Position numbers and translations under genes: made by a program. From Thermococcus celer Vu 13 = JCM 8558 (GTDB lineage Archaea; Methanobacteriota_B; Thermococci; Thermococcales; Thermococcaceae): DNA of 64,000 nucleotides. The stretch covers positions 1,723,092 to 1,787,091 of the forward strand of contig NZ_CP014854.1 of the NCBI RefSeq assembly GCF_002214365.1. The letters run 5' to 3'. The notes beneath the pieces were generated by a model. That model made no database searches, was not told the DNA's origin, and saw nothing but the letters and a program-made list of their open reading frames with translations. This document shows, piece by piece, positions 10,605 through 20,456 of this stretch. The first letter of the stretch is position 1, and each line of letters opens with the position of its first letter.

Positions 10605-12107
10605 ATGGAGCTGAGCTATCAGGAGAAACTCACGCTCATAAAGCTCAACGAGGTTAAGAAGGCTAAATTCGAGGAGCTCGTCGAGAGAACCGGCCTCGAC
10701 CAGGTGGCGGTAATGCGCTCCGTCCTCGGCCTCCAGAGCAGGGGACTCGCGAAACTCCACGAGAGGAGCGAGAAGGTGGCGAAGATAACGGAGACGGGCG
10801 AGAGGTACGTTAGGATTGGCCTTCCGGAGAGGAGGGCCCTGGCCGTTCTAAGGGAGAAGGGAAGGGTAACGCTCGACGACCTCAGGGGGGTTCTCGATGA
10901 GAACGAGCTCAAGCCGATAGTCGGCCTCCTGAGGAGGGAAGGCTGGGCCTCAGTAAAGAAGGAGAACGGGAAGCTCGTCCTTGAGATCACGGAGAGGGGG
11001 AAGAAAGCCGGGGAGAGACCGATAGACAGGGCTTTGGAGCTCCTCGCAGAGAAAAAGGTCGTCCCCCTGGGCGAGGTCGAGAAGCTCGTCCCGATCAAGG
11101 AGCTCAAGAGGAGGAAGGTGGCGGAAGAAGATATCTCAACGGAGAGGGTCGTTGAGATAACCCCCGCCGGAGAGGAGCTCACGAGAAGGGGCATAGAGCT
11201 GAGGGAGGAGGTATCGAACCTAACTCCAGAGCTCATAAAGTCCGGTAGGTGGAGGGAGGTCGAGTTCAAGCGCTTCAACATCCACGCCCCGGTCAGGAGG
11301 GTGTACCCCGGCAAGAAACAGCCCTACAGGGCCTTCCTCGACAAGCTGAGGAGAAGGCTAATCGAGATGGGCTTCATAGAGATGACCTCCGAGAGCCTCA
11401 TCGAGACCCAGTTCTGGAACTTCGACGCCCTCTTCCAGCCCCAGAACCACCCGGCGAGGGACTGGACGGACACATACCAGCTTAGGTACCCGAAGAGCGG
11501 CAGTCTTCCGGCGGAGGAGCTCGTCGAGAGGGTGAGGAAGGCCCACGAGCACGGTCTGGCAGGTTCGCGCGGGTGGGGCTACGTCTGGTCTCCGGAGAGG
11601 GCGATGCTGCTGATGCCCCGCGCCCACGGAACCGCCCTCGATGCGAGACAGCTCGCGGCTGGCGTTGAGATCCCCGGGAAGTACTTCACGATTCAGCGCG
11701 TCTTCAGGCCCGACGTCCTGGACAGGACCCACCTCATAGAGTTCAACCAGATAGACGGCTTCGTAGTCGGCGAAAACTTAAACTTCAGGCATCTCCTTGG
11801 GATACTCAAGCGCTTCGCCGTCGAGATAGCGGGAGCGAAGAGGGTCAAGTTCCTGCCCGACTACTACCCCTTCACGGAGCCGAGCGTCCAGATGAGCGCC
11901 TACCATCCGGAACTCGGCTGGGTGGAGTTCGGTGGAGCGGGAATCTTCCGCGAGGAGATGACGAGGGCCCTCGGAATAGACGTCCCTGTGATAGCGTGGG
12001 GCATAGGGATAGACAGGCTGGCGATGTTCAAGCTCGGGATAGACGACATAAGGTACCTGTTCAGCTACGACCTGCGGTGGCTGAGGGAGGCAAGGCTCGT
12101 CTGGTGA
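10605..12107 (+). CDS. pheS: Phenylalanyl-tRNA synthetase alpha subunit
   Basis: Catalytic subunit of the (alpha-beta)2 PheRS. The 500-aa archaeal/eukaryotic-type protein starts with winged-helix DNA/tRNA-binding repeats (about residues 1-200). The class II catalytic core follows, with motif 1 around [15 protein letters not shown], motif 2 [18 protein letters not shown] and motif 3 near [19 protein letters not shown] at 10562-10570 is a plausible TATA element, and GGGAGGTGA precedes the ATG. pheT follows after nine bases. Confidence 0.97.
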   Translation: MELSYQEKLTLIKLNEVKKAKFEELVERTGLDQVAVMRSVLGLQSRGLAKLHERSEKVAKITETGERYVRIGLPERRALAVLREKGRVTLDDLRGVLDENELKPIVGLLRREGWASVKKENGKLVLEITERGKKAGERPIDRALELLAEKKVVPLGEVEKLVPIKELKRRKVAEEDISTERVVEITPAGEELTRRGIELREEVSNLTPELIKSGRWREVEFKRFNIHAPVRRVYPGKKQPYRAFLDKLRRRLIEMGFIEMTSESLIETQFWNFDALFQPQNHPARDWTDTYQLRYPKSGSLPAEELVERVRKAHEHGLAGSRGWGYVWSPERAMLLMPRAHGTALDARQLAAGVEIPGKYFTIQRVFRPDVLDRTHLIEFNQIDGFVVGENLNFRHLLGILKRFAVEIAGAKRVKFLPDYYPFTEPSVQMSAYHPELGWVEFGGAGIFREEMTRALGIDVPVIAWGIGIDRLAMFKLGIDDIRYLFSYDLRWLREARLVW

Positions 12108-12116
12108 GGTGGTAAG

Positions 12117-13823
12117 ATGCCGAAGTTCGACGTTTCGAAGGCCGACCTTGAAAGGCTCATCGGGAAGGAGTTCAGCGTGGAGGAGTGGGAGGACCTCTTC
12201 CTCTACGCCAAGTGCGAGATGGACGACGTCAGGGAGGAGAACGGTGAGGTCTACTTCAAGGCCGACTCCAAGGACACGAACAGGCCCGACCTCTGGAGCG
12301 CCGAGGGGATTGCGAGGCAGATAAGGTTCGCCCTCGGGCTGGAGAGGGGACTTCCCGAATACAGGGTCGAGAAGAGCGACGTCACGGTTTACGTTGACGG
12401 GAAGCTGAAGGACATCAGGCCCTACGGTGTCTACGCCGTGGTGGAGGGGCTGAACCTCGACGATGAAGCGCTGAGGCAGATGATAAACCTGCAGGAGAAG
12501 GTCGCCCTGACCTTCGGGAGAAGGAGGAAGGAGGTGGCGATAGGCATCTTCGACTTCGACCGCGTGAAACCGCCGATACACTACCGCGCCGCCGAGAAGA
12601 CCGAGAGGTTCGTTCCGCTGGGTTTCGATGAGGAGATGACGCTGGAGGAGATCTTAGAGAGGCACGAGAAGGGGAGGGAGTACGGCCACCTCATCAGGGA
12701 CAAACCCTACTACCCGCTCCTCGTCGACAGCGAGGGCAAGGTCCTCTCGATGCCGCCGATAATAAACTCCGAGGTAACGGGAAGGGTAACGACCGAAACA
12801 AAAAACGTGTTCGTCGACGTCACCGGCTGGGACCTTAACAGGGTGATGCTGGCCCTGAACGTCGTCGTAACCGCTCTGGCGGAGCGCGGCGGGAGGATAC
12901 GGAGCGTCAGGGTGGTTTACCCCGACTTCGAGGTGGAGACACCTGACTTAACGCCAAAGCCCTTCGAGGTCGACCTCGACTACGTCAGAAAGCTGAGCGG
13001 TCTTGATCTGAGCGACGGAGAGATCAAGGAGCTCCTCGAGCGCATGATGTACAGGGTCGAGCTCGTCGATGGAAAGGCGAAACTCCTCTACCCGGCCTTC
13101 CGCGACGACATAATGCACGCGAGGGACGTTCTCGAGGACGTCCTCATCGCCTACGGCTACAACGAGATAGAGCCTGAGGAACCTGAGTTAGCCGTTCAGG
13201 GGAGAGGGGACAAGTTCATAGAGTTCCAGGACGCGGTCAGGGAGCTGATGGTGGGGTTCGGCCTGCAGGAGGTCACCACCTTCAACCTCACCAACAGGGA
13301 TGCCCAGTACGGGAGGATGCGTCTCGAAAGCGGCGTGGATTATTCAAACCACCCGCCGGCGGAGCTCGTCGAGATAGAGAACCCGATAAGCCCCAAGTGG
13401 TCGGCCTTAAGGGCGTGGCTGATCCCAAGTCTGCTGGACTTCCTGAGCCAGAACACCCACGAGGAGTACCCCCAGAGGATCTTCGAGGTGGGAACCGTCA
13501 CGCTCATAGACGAGAGCAGGGAGACCAGGACGGTCAGCGAGGGCAAGCTTGCGGTGGCCCTCGCCCACCCGCGCGTGACCTTCACCGAGGTCAAGGAGGT
13601 GCTGGAGGGCACGATGCGCCATCTCGGGTTCGAGTACGGGCTCAAAGAGATGGATCACCCGAGCTTCATCCCGGGCAGAACCGGGTTAATCATCGTAAAC
13701 GGAGAAGAGGTGGGCATCATAGGGGAGATCCACCCCGGGGTGCTGGAGAACTGGGGGATCGAGATGCCCGTGGCGGTCTTTGAGCTGTTCTTAAGGCCGC
13801 TCTACCGGGAGCCGTACCTCTAA
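12117..13823 (+). CDS. pheT: Phenylalanyl-tRNA synthetase beta subunit
   Basis: Editing and tRNA-binding subunit of PheRS, 568 aa, of the short archaeal/eukaryotic form that lacks the bacterial N-terminal OB-fold EMAP module. Visible parts are the B1-like start (MPKFDVSKADLERLIGKEF), the B3/B4 editing region (about 90-270, with DTNRPDLWSAEGIARQ earlier), B5 (PKPFEVDLDYVRKLSG) and the degenerate class II core with ENPISPKWSALRAWLIPSLL. GAGGTGG precedes the ATG. Its last four bases overlap a tiny ORF on the opposite strand. Confidence 0.97.
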   Translation: MPKFDVSKADLERLIGKEFSVEEWEDLFLYAKCEMDDVREENGEVYFKADSKDTNRPDLWSAEGIARQIRFALGLERGLPEYRVEKSDVTVYVDGKLKDIRPYGVYAVVEGLNLDDEALRQMINLQEKVALTFGRRRKEVAIGIFDFDRVKPPIHYRAAEKTERFVPLGFDEEMTLEEILERHEKGREYGHLIRDKPYYPLLVDSEGKVLSMPPIINSEVTGRVTTETKNVFVDVTGWDLNRVMLALNVVVTALAERGGRIRSVRVVYPDFEVETPDLTPKPFEVDLDYVRKLSGLDLSDGEIKELLERMMYRVELVDGKAKLLYPAFRDDIMHARDVLEDVLIAYGYNEIEPEEPELAVQGRGDKFIEFQDAVRELMVGFGLQEVTTFNLTNRDAQYGRMRLESGVDYSNHPPAELVEIENPISPKWSALRAWLIPSLLDFLSQNTHEEYPQRIFEVGTVTLIDESRETRTVSEGKLAVALAHPRVTFTEVKEVLEGTMRHLGFEYGLKEMDHPSFIPGRTGLIIVNGEEVGIIGEIHPGVLENWGIEMPVAVFELFLRPLYREPYL

Positions 13824-13915
13824 TCCCTTTTTTTCACGCTCTTCTCGAGCATCCTGCACATGATCTCGAAGTTCGTGACGTTCGCGAGTATCTCCACGTC
13901 CAGGATTCCCTCCAT
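13820..13915 (-). CDS. Putative 31-aa small protein
   Basis: Minus-strand ATG at 13915 encodes MEGILDVEILANVTNFEIMC... ending SVKKRD, 31 residues. The start is preceded by GGGGGTGATAAG, one of the best ribosome binding sites in the window, in an otherwise gene-poor gap. The codon choice resembles the neighbours and the sequence is amphipathic-helical with an acidic start and basic end. It overlaps the 3' end of pheT by four bases, convergently. I do not recognise the family; a small regulatory or binding protein is possible. The ORF could still be fortuitous. Confidence 0.55.
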   Translation of the reverse strand: MEGILDVEILANVTNFEIMCRMLEKSVKKRD

Positions 13916-13996
13916 CTTATCACCCCCATATTCAGGTAATCAGGGGACTTTATCAATCTTTTCCAGCAGTGGTTGGATTGAGTCCAAAATTATGGT

Positions 13997-14013
13997 TTAC
14001 TTTTGCAAAGTAA
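13997..14013. promoter_or_regulatory. 17-bp palindrome between the small ORF and truA
   Basis: TTACTTT-TGC-AAAGTAA has perfect 7-bp arms and lies about 40 bp upstream of the TATA-like ATTTATACC of truA (14051-14059). It could be an operator for either divergent gene; the binding protein is unknown. Palindromes of this size in AT-rich spacers can arise by chance. Confidence 0.35.
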
Positions 14014-14082
14014 TTTGGCGATGTTACAAAGCCCGCACCGGGACGGGAAAGACATTTATACCCACAGCGTGATTCAGCGACC

Positions 14083-14886
14083 ATGAGGTTCGCGCTCAGG
14101 ATAGCCTACGATGGGACCGCGTTCTACGGCTTCCAGAGACAGCCCGACGTCAGGACGGTCGAGGGGGAACTGATAAGGGTCCTCTCAAAACTCGGGGTAA
14201 TAAGCGACGCGGGGAGCTCAAACTTCAAGGGCGCATCGCGGACGGACAGGGGCGTCTCGGCGTTCTTCAACGTCGTGGCCTTTGATACCGAAAATAGACC
14301 CGACCTCGTCAGGGCGGAGGTTCTCAACCACCACCTGAGGGACGCCTGGGTTCTGGGCGTTGCGGAGGTTCCGGGGGACTTTCATCCCCGCTTTCGGGCG
14401 AGATCGAAGACCTACCGCTATTACCTCGTCGATGAGGGCTTTGACGTTGAGAGAATGGAGGAGTGCGCCGCCCTCTTCGTCGGGAGGCACGACTTCTCGG
14501 CCTTCGCGAGGCTGGAACCCGGGAAGGACCCGGTGAGGGAGTTAACGGGGGTCGGGGTTACGAAGCGCCAGGGTTACTACGTGGTGGAGCTCGAGGGACG
14601 GAGTTTCCTCTGGGAGATGGCGAGGAGAATCGTGAACGCCCTCCGCTTCTGCGGCCTCGGCCTGATGGAGCCCGAAGAGGTTGAGAAGATGCTCGCCGGT
14701 GAATACAGAAAGAAAATACCACCAGCGCCCCCCGAGGGCTTGATCCTCTGGCACATGGAGTATCCAGGGATAAAATTTGAGGTGGACGAGAGGGGACTTA
14801 AGAAAGCCCGGCGCGACCTCTTCGAACGCTACTCACGGGCGCTTGCGAGGGCGGCCCTTCTCGGGGACGTCCTCCTCGAGCTCTGA
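14083..14886 (+). CDS. truA: tRNA pseudouridine synthase A
   Basis: Modifies uridines 38-40 of the tRNA anticodon arm. The 267-aa protein has the N-terminal IAYDGTAFYGFQRQPDVRTV motif, the catalytic Asp in ASRTDRGVSA (about residues 47-56) and RARSKTYRYYL. SFLWEMARRIVNALR is the other family-typical segment. A TATA element ATTTATACC at 14051 gives a near-leaderless transcript. The gene overlaps the convergent helicase gene by 54 bp at its 3' end, so the last 18 codons are read on both strands. Confidence 0.95.
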   Translation: MRFALRIAYDGTAFYGFQRQPDVRTVEGELIRVLSKLGVISDAGSSNFKGASRTDRGVSAFFNVVAFDTENRPDLVRAEVLNHHLRDAWVLGVAEVPGDFHPRFRARSKTYRYYLVDEGFDVERMEECAALFVGRHDFSAFARLEPGKDPVRELTGVGVTKRQGYYVVELEGRSFLWEMARRIVNALRFCGLGLMEPEEVEKMLAGEYRKKIPPAPPEGLILWHMEYPGIKFEVDERGLKKARRDLFERYSRALARAALLGDVLLEL

Positions 14887-16221
14887 GTCGTAGTACTTCC
14901 CGTAGTACTGCTTGAGGGCCTTCTGTCTCTCGATGAAGTGCGTGAAGAGCAGGGGGTCGTCGTCCTGGACGTCAACTATAACGGCCTTCATCCCCTTCTT
15001 CGGCCTCAGGGCGCGACCTATAGTCTGGATCGTCATTATGTCGCTCTTCCCGCCTCCGGCAAGGATTATCGCGGAGATCTCGGGTATATCGACGCCCTCC
15101 TTGAGGAGCGTGGAGATAAGAACCGGGATCTTACCCTCCTTGAAGTCCTCCAGAATGCCCCACCTGTTGGGGCTCTGAGAACTCAGGAACTCCGCCTTTA
15201 CACCCTCCTTTTCGAGCATCTCCTTGAGGATCTTGCCATGCTCTATGCGCCTGACGTCTATGAGGACGCGGTGTCCCTTCCTCGCGAGCTCGACGGCCTT
15301 CTCCACTATGGCCCGGTTCCTCTCGTCGTTGTTCATCACCATCTCCTCGTAGAGCTCCTTGTAGCGCTCGCTGAAGGACGGCATCTTCGATTCGTAGGTT
15401 ATCACCTCGAAGCGTGGCCTCGCGAGGAACCGCTCCCGTATCATGTCCTCCGCTTTGACCTCGAATATCGTCGGGCCGACGACGGCCTCTATCTTTATCT
15501 CCTCACCGCGAACGCGCCTCCACGGCGTCGCCGAGAGCCCGAAACGGTAGGCCTGGGGGAGCGAAAGGCCGAGCCTGTAGAACTTCTCCGCGGCCGAGGT
15601 CCTGTGGCACTCGTCGAACATCACCACCGCGTAGTCGTTCCGGAGCTTATCCGCCCCCCGGGAGAGGAGTGTCTGTATCATGGCGACCGTGACGCCGCGC
15701 TCCTCCCACCTGTTGTCCCCCACTATTCCCGGTTCGACGCCCAGGACTTCCCTCACCTTGTCGGCCCACTGGTAGAGGAGCTCCTTGGTGTGAACAACTA
15801 TCAAGGCCGAGAGGTCGAGTTCGTGGATTATGCGCAGGCCCACCACGGTTTTCCCGCTTCCCACGGGGAGCGATAGAACCCCCATCCTCTCGCGCAGGGC
15901 CTTCCTAACGGCACGTTCCTGATAGCGCCTGAGGGCGTAGGCCCCGTTCCACGTGGAGTTGAGCTTTACCCCCCTGACCTGCCGCTCGTCCTTAACCCTG
16001 ACGCGGTAACCCCTGGAGTTAAGGAACTTCTTGACCCTCGGGAGGAGGCCCACGGGGAATGTCCGCTCGTAGGGGTCGTAGAGGCTCTCGGGCTTCTCCC
16101 ACTTCCCGAAGTCCTTCCGGTAACTCAACAGGTCGTATATCTTGAAGTAGAGCTGGGGGTCGGCCTTCTCGACCTTAACCAGCGCCGAGCCGTCGGGGAT
16201 GCGAAGGACCACCATGGGCAT
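14833..16221 (-). CDS. XPB-like superfamily 2 DNA helicase
   Basis: About 462 aa from ATG 16221. The N-terminal portion (about 1-100) is a damage-recognition-like domain. The helicase core follows: Walker [19 protein letters not shown]-box variant FDECHRTSA, motif [14 protein letters not shown], and the C-terminal lobe with [10 protein letters not shown] and motif [14 protein letters not shown]. This is the layout of archaeal XPB/Ssl2-type helicases, which open DNA in repair or transcription and often partner with the Bax1 nuclease; no Bax1 gene is adjacent here. The long open frame continuing upstream is overlap with the divergent ubiD-like gene; a shared TATA at 16249-16257 puts the start at 16221. 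Its C-terminus is highly charged. Confidence 0.88.
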   Translation of the reverse strand: MPMVVLRIPDGSALVKVEKADPQLYFKIYDLLSYRKDFGKWEKPESLYDPYERTFPVGLLPRVKKFLNSRGYRVRVKDERQVRGVKLNSTWNGAYALRRYQERAVRKALRERMGVLSLPVGSGKTVVGLRIIHELDLSALIVVHTKELLYQWADKVREVLGVEPGIVGDNRWEERGVTVAMIQTLLSRGADKLRNDYAVVMFDECHRTSAAEKFYRLGLSLPQAYRFGLSATPWRRVRGEEIKIEAVVGPTIFEVKAEDMIRERFLARPRFEVITYESKMPSFSERYKELYEEMVMNNDERNRAIVEKAVELARKGHRVLIDVRRIEHGKILKEMLEKEGVKAEFLSSQSPNRWGILEDFKEGKIPVLISTLLKEGVDIPEISAIILAGGGKSDIMTIQTIGRALRPKKGMKAVIVDVQDDDPLLFTHFIERQKALKQYYGKYYDSELEEDVPEKGRPRKRP

Positions 16222-16247
16222 GCCAATCAACGGGAGTTTGGAAAAAG

Positions 16248-16258
16248 ACTTTATAGGC
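16248..16258. promoter_or_regulatory. TATA box shared by divergent helicase and UbiD-family genes
   Basis: ACTTTATAGGC lies in the middle of a 66-bp gap between two start codons (16221 minus, 16288 plus). Read rightward it gives a start near 16278, read leftward near 16226, each a few bases before the ATG. No other TATA-like stretch is visible in the gap. Confidence 0.5.
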
Positions 16259-16287
16259 GTTTTGGAACATGGACATGGGGTGGTGAA

Positions 16288-17553
16288 ATGCTGAGGGAAA
16301 TCGTCGAGGGTTTTGAGGAAACGGTCATCGTGGAAGAGCCCGTGAGCAAGGAGCTCGAGATAACCAGATACCTGCTGAAGTATAAGGACAGGCCGGTTCT
16401 GTTCAAAGATGTGGACGGCTGGACGGTCGCGGGGAACATCTGGAGCACGAGGGAGCGGATAGCGTCCTACCTTGGAACCAAAAAGGAGAACCTCCTCCAT
16501 CTCATAGCAGGGGCCATGGAGAACCCGAGACCCTGCAGGACCGTCGAGAGAGCGCCGTTCATGGCGAACTCCACGGCGGACTTCTCCCTCCGGGAGCTCC
16601 CGGTCCCGAGGTACTATCCCAAGGACGGGGGCCAGTACTTCACCTCCGCCATGGTCGTGGCGAAGGACGACGATGGATTCGTGAACATCTCCTTCCACAG
16701 GATGATGGTGATCGATGAGAGAAGGGCCGCCATAAGGCTCGTCCCGCGGCACCTCTACGCGATGTGGAAGGAGAAGGCGGAGCGCGGGGAAGAGCTGGAC
16801 GTTCGGATAATCGTGGGAAACCCCGTGCACATCCTCCTGGCGGGGGGGACGAGCGTGGCCTACGGGACGAGCGAGCTGGAGATAGCCTCGGCGATGAGCG
16901 AGATGGCCTTTGGAAGGCCCCTCGAGGTCTTCGAGCTCAAGGGGATTCCCGTGCCGGTCGAGACGGAGTTCGTCTTCGAGGCGAGGATACTCCCCGAGCT
17001 GACGGACGAGGGCCCCTTCGTCGACATAACCGGAACCTACGACCGCGTGAGAAAACAGCCCGTGGTCGTCTTCGAGAGGATGCACCACGTTGATGATCCC
17101 GTCTTCCACGCCCTCCTGTCGGGCGGTTACGAGCACTACATGCTGATGGGCCTCCCAAAGGAGCCGCAGATATACGAGAGCGTCAAGCGGGTCGTGCCGA
17201 GGGTTCACGGTGTCAGGCTCACAGAGGGCGGCGCCATGTGGCTCCACGCCATCGTCTCCATCACCAAGCAGCACGACGGCGACGGCAAGAACGCGATTCT
17301 GGCGGCTTTCGCGGGGCACCCGAGCCTCAAGCACGTCGTTGTGGTTGACGATGACATCGATATCTACGACGACCGCGAGGTGGAGTGGGCGATAGCGACG
17401 CGCTTCCAGGCCGACAGGGACTTAATCCTCATCCCGAACGCTCGGGGCAGCTCCCTCGACCCCTCCGCAGATAGGAGCATGACGACCAAGTGGGGGGTGG
17501 ACGCGACGAAGCCTCTGGAGGGAAAGGAGGAGTTCGAGAGGGCGAGGGTTTAG
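16288..17553 (+). CDS. UbiD-family decarboxylase, candidate anhydromevalonate phosphate decarboxylase
   Basis: A 421-aa UbiD-fold protein, a family of reversible decarboxylases using prenylated FMN. It has the expected N-terminal alpha/beta domain, the central split-barrel segment ([27 protein letters not shown]) and the C-terminal domain ending [16 protein letters not shown]. In archaea, one UbiD-family member decarboxylates trans-anhydromevalonate 5-phosphate in the modified mevalonate pathway. Thermococcales are expected to use that route, and an HMG-CoA reductase gene lies 8 kb away, so this is a reasonable candidate, by inference. No UbiX gene is visible here. GGGGTGGTG precedes ATG 16288. 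Confidence 0.85.
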   Translation: MLREIVEGFEETVIVEEPVSKELEITRYLLKYKDRPVLFKDVDGWTVAGNIWSTRERIASYLGTKKENLLHLIAGAMENPRPCRTVERAPFMANSTADFSLRELPVPRYYPKDGGQYFTSAMVVAKDDDGFVNISFHRMMVIDERRAAIRLVPRHLYAMWKEKAERGEELDVRIIVGNPVHILLAGGTSVAYGTSELEIASAMSEMAFGRPLEVFELKGIPVPVETEFVFEARILPELTDEGPFVDITGTYDRVRKQPVVVFERMHHVDDPVFHALLSGGYEHYMLMGLPKEPQIYESVKRVVPRVHGVRLTEGGAMWLHAIVSITKQHDGDGKNAILAAFAGHPSLKHVVVVDDDIDIYDDREVEWAIATRFQADRDLILIPNARGSSLDPSADRSMTTKWGVDATKPLEGKEEFERARV

Positions 17554-17659
17554 TCCGTTTTCCCTTCCAACTATCGTACCCCCAGGTCATTGAAAAGGGG
17601 GACTCAAAGGCCTCTGGCACGATTCTAAGGACGTGCGAAACGAAAAAAAGGTGAGGGGT

Positions 17660-18577
17660 TCATCCCACCATCTCGAGGAATATCTCCTCGAGGCTGGGCT
17701 CCTTCACCTGCATTGCGAGGATCTTCGCGCCCCGCTTCACCACGAAGTCGTAGACCTCTTCCCTGATGTCATCCGCGGCCACAATGCGGTACTTCCTGTC
17801 CCCCAGCGGCGTAACCGTCCACTCCACCCCGCTGAAGTCAACCGGGACGTTCGTTTCGAGGATCACGGTGTAGCCCGCCTTCGTCAGGAACCTCCGTTTA
17901 ATGGCGTCGAGGTTGCCCTCCACGCGTAGCCTCCCCTTGACTATGACCCCGACGGTGTCGCACACCTCCTCCACGTGGGCGAGGATGTGGCTCGAGAAGA
18001 AAACCGTCTTGCCGGCCTTCCTCTGCTCCCTTATCACGTCCTTGAATTCGGCTATCCCCTTCGGGTCGAGGCCCGTCATCGGCTCGTCGAGGATTAGGAG
18101 CTCCGGGTCGTTGATGAGCGCCTGGGCGAGGAGGACGCGCTGTCTCATCCCCTTCGAGAACTTGCCGACCTTCCTGTTCCTGTACTCCCAGATGTTAAGT
18201 TCCTTGAGGAGTTCCTCGATGCGCTTCCCTCGTTCGGCCTTTGGTATCCCGAAGGCGTCGGCTATCGTATCAAGGGTCTGAACAGGCGTGAGGAAGTCCC
18301 AGAGCGTGGCGTGCTCGGGCATGTAACCGATTCTGGCCTTCGCCCTGACGAGCTCCCCCTCGTTGAACTTCCCGCCGTTGAACACCTCCGTATCGAAGAG
18401 CTGGATCTTCCCCTCCCGGGGAAATATGAGGCCGAGCGTGCTCAGGATGGTGGTGCTCTTCCCGGCCCCGTTGGGCCCGAGGAAGCCGTATACCTGGCCG
18501 GCTTTTACCTCGAGGCTGAGGCCATCCAGAGCGCGAACGCTTCCGTAAGTCTTGACGAGGTTCTCAATCCTGATCAT
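17660..18577 (-). CDS. ABC transporter ATP-binding protein
   Basis: 305-aa ATPase of the ABC-2 export type: Walker A GPNGAGKST (about residues 36-44), signature FSKGMRQRVLLAQAL, Walker B LLILDEPMTGLDP, and H-loop FFSSHILAHVEEVC. The extra C-terminal domain of about 90 residues is usual for drug, lipid or bacitracin-type export ATPases. It starts four bases after the stop of its partner permease, so the two form an operon. The substrate cannot be told from sequence. Confidence 0.93.
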   Translation of the reverse strand: MIRIENLVKTYGSVRALDGLSLEVKAGQVYGFLGPNGAGKSTTILSTLGLIFPREGKIQLFDTEVFNGGKFNEGELVRAKARIGYMPEHATLWDFLTPVQTLDTIADAFGIPKAERGKRIEELLKELNIWEYRNRKVGKFSKGMRQRVLLAQALINDPELLILDEPMTGLDPKGIAEFKDVIREQRKAGKTVFFSSHILAHVEEVCDTVGVIVKGRLRVEGNLDAIKRRFLTKAGYTVILETNVPVDFSGVEWTVTPLGDRKYRIVAADDIREEVYDFVVKRGAKILAMQVKEPSLEEIFLEMVG

Positions 18578-18581
18578 GCTA

Positions 18582-19451
18582 TCACCTCAGGTCCATGCGG
18601 AGGAAGCGGTAGAACGCGAGGCCGAGGTAGACGAGGGTGAGGCCGAGCAGTATGCCGACGTTGACGGGGTTCTCTCGGATGGCCCTGCCGATTCCACGGT
18701 ACTCCACCCTCAGGTCTCCGGCTTCCCCTGTAATCCTGTTGGCATCGCTTACTATGACGTCTATCTGGGTTGTCGGGATATAGAACAGGTATTTTGTCTG
18801 GTACTCCTTGTACTTCGCCTGATAGGCCTCGAGGTCGGGGTGGTCCCCTATCAGGGTATCCTTGGCAGCCATGTACTGAACTATTGCAGGTACTGTCATG
18901 AAGACTATGAAAAAGATGATCAGGGCCACGCCGAGGGCGTTACTGGAGGATTTCACCGTCGTCGAGATGATGTATCCGAGAGCCACCAACTGCACCATCG
19001 CCAGAAGCAATAAACCGTTGAACAGGAGGGAGTCGGTGATGAGCTGGCCGTTCATGGGGGCGCCGAGCCACGCCAGGCCGAGTACCCCAACGAGGGTTGT
19101 CAGGAGGATGGCCAGCGCCACGACCACCGTGTGGGCAAGGAACTTACCGCCGATGTACCCCAGCCTCGTTACGGGTTTGCTCATGGCAACGCGGAGCGTT
19201 CCCTTCTCTATCTCGCTGTTTATCGCGGTGGCGCCTATTAGCAGGGCAAGTATGGAGATAAAAAATCCACCAAGCCCGTTTATACTGCCTATGAGGGTTG
19301 AAATGGCCTCTTGAACGGTTTCTACCTCAACTCCTCCGGATTTCTGGATGTAAAACCCCGGTATGTACAGTAACATCATGATCCCAAGTATGACCCAGAG
19401 CTTCTTGGTTCGAAGGCTCCCTTTAAACTCAAGCCGAAATCCCCAGAGCAT
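18582..19451 (-). CDS. ABC-2 type permease subunit
   Basis: About 289 aa, six predicted membrane helices: helix 1 near residues 15-35 (VILGIMMLLYIPGFYI), an extracytoplasmic loop, FISILALLIGATAINSE, VVALAILLTTLVGVLGLAWL, LLLAMVQLVALGYIIS, ALIIFFIVFMTVPAIV, then a large exterior loop and a final helix ILLGLTLVYLGLAFY. GTLRVAMSKPVTR is typical of the ABC-2 coupling region. ATG 19451 is favoured over an in-frame upstream start by GGGAGGT nine bases before it and by the TATA at about 19508-19516. Operon with the ATPase. Confidence 0.9.
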   Translation of the reverse strand: MLWGFRLEFKGSLRTKKLWVILGIMMLLYIPGFYIQKSGGVEVETVQEAISTLIGSINGLGGFFISILALLIGATAINSEIEKGTLRVAMSKPVTRLGYIGGKFLAHTVVVALAILLTTLVGVLGLAWLGAPMNGQLITDSLLFNGLLLLAMVQLVALGYIISTTVKSSSNALGVALIIFFIVFMTVPAIVQYMAAKDTLIGDHPDLEAYQAKYKEYQTKYLFYIPTTQIDVIVSDANRITGEAGDLRVEYRGIGRAIRENPVNVGILLGLTLVYLGLAFYRFLRMDLR

Positions 19452-19542
19452 GGACTTACCTCCCGCTGCGATATTGGGGAGAACCCCCAAGTGGAACTAA
19501 CACGTGGAGTATAAAAATTTTGCTGATTTAGTTGGAGCGCAT

Positions 19543-19566
19543 CCCGAACTCCAATCCGAGTTCGGG
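19543..19566. terminator. Perfect 9-bp inverted repeat between the ABC operon and AGOG gene
   Basis: CCCGAACTC-caatcc-GAGTTCGGG lies downstream of the AGOG gene and upstream of the ABC permease promoter. It could fold in the AGOG transcript, ending or stabilising it, or act as an operator. No T-run follows on the minus strand, so a bacterial-style terminator is not supported; the role is open. Confidence 0.35.
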
Positions 19567-19655
19567 GATTCAGGCAAGGTCTCACCCTGCTTTGGATAGC
19601 GGAGAGGTCAAAACCAAAATCAAGGGGGAAGTGGTATCAACGGCTAAAGTGGAAT

Positions 19656-20456
19656 TCAAAGCTCGGCCAGCCTCAGAACCTCCTCCCATTCCCGGCAGTT
19701 CTCCCTCAGTCTCCGCAGAACCTCCTCCTTTCCGCCGAGGACGGGCCAGAGGATCGAGTCGATGTGGAGCGGCGGGATTCTCGTCTTCTCCGCGATTCTC
19801 CGCCAGAAGCTCACGGGCGGTTCGGCCGTGAAGCGCCTCGTGTAGGAGTTTATCCTGACGTCTTCGGGTATCTCGATGGCCATCGGGTAGGGCACGAACT
19901 TCCCGAAGGCTATCCTGCCCGCGTAACCGAACATCTTCACCGCGAAGACCACAGTCTTGGCGCTTCTCCTTGAGTTGAGGGCCTTCGCGAGGTCGTCGCG
20001 CAGGCGCTCCATCCCGCCGAAGTAGTAGTCCCTCAGGTCGTCAAGAGACAGCGAGTCAACGAACGGCTCGACCCTCTCGAGTCTCCTCACCTTCCCCGCG
20101 ACGAGCCTGCGGTTCGTCCTCGAGACGGGCAGGAAACGGGAATAGGCCCGGGAGATACCTTCTTCCGGCGGGTTCTCCGAGAAGTACCTCGAGAACTCCC
20201 ACCACCAGTCCTCGCCCTTACCGCTGAGCTGGTAGCTGACGAGGGCGTTGGCAAGGACGAGCCTGATGAAGAGCCCGTCGTTCTTCAGATTCTCGCGGAG
20301 GTTCCTCAGGGCGTCGAACTGGAGGTCGACCCTCTCCTCGATCGTCCTGGCGCAGTCGAGTCCGAGATCGCCGAGGATGTCCACGAGCTCCCGGATCTTC
20401 TCATCGTCGGATCTGTACCCCACCCGGATGAAGCGGTCGAGGGTCACCTCACTCAC
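19656..20456 (-). CDS. N-glycosylase/DNA lyase AGOG (8-oxoguanine repair)
   Basis: 266-aa archaeal GO glycosylase, which removes 8-oxoguanine and cuts the abasic strand. Recognisable family segments are WWWEFSRYF, LPVSRTNRRLVAGKVRRLE, the helix-hairpin-helix region with SAKTVVFAVKMFGYAGRIAFGK split around the catalytic Lys, and PYPMAIEIPEDVRINSYTRRF with the expected Asp. Length matches the family. It overlaps the 3' end of the beta-RFAP synthase gene by eight bases on the same strand, so the two are probably co-transcribed. Confidence 0.92.
   Translation of the reverse strand: MSEVTLDRFIRVGYRSDDEKIRELVDILGDLGLDCARTIEERVDLQFDALRNLRENLKNDGLFIRLVLANALVSYQLSGKGEDWWWEFSRYFSENPPEEGISRAYSRFLPVSRTNRRLVAGKVRRLERVEPFVDSLSLDDLRDYYFGGMERLRDDLAKALNSRRSAKTVVFAVKMFGYAGRIAFGKFVPYPMAIEIPEDVRINSYTRRFTAEPPVSFWRRIAEKTRIPPLHIDSILWPVLGGKEEVLRRLRENCREWEEVLRLAEL

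Noticed and set aside
14833-17334. A continuous 833-codon minus-strand frame
   Set aside because: Only the part from 16221 downward matches the XPB-like helicase. The upstream 370 codons are the antisense of the UbiD-family gene, with low-complexity His/Pro/Arg composition and no family match.
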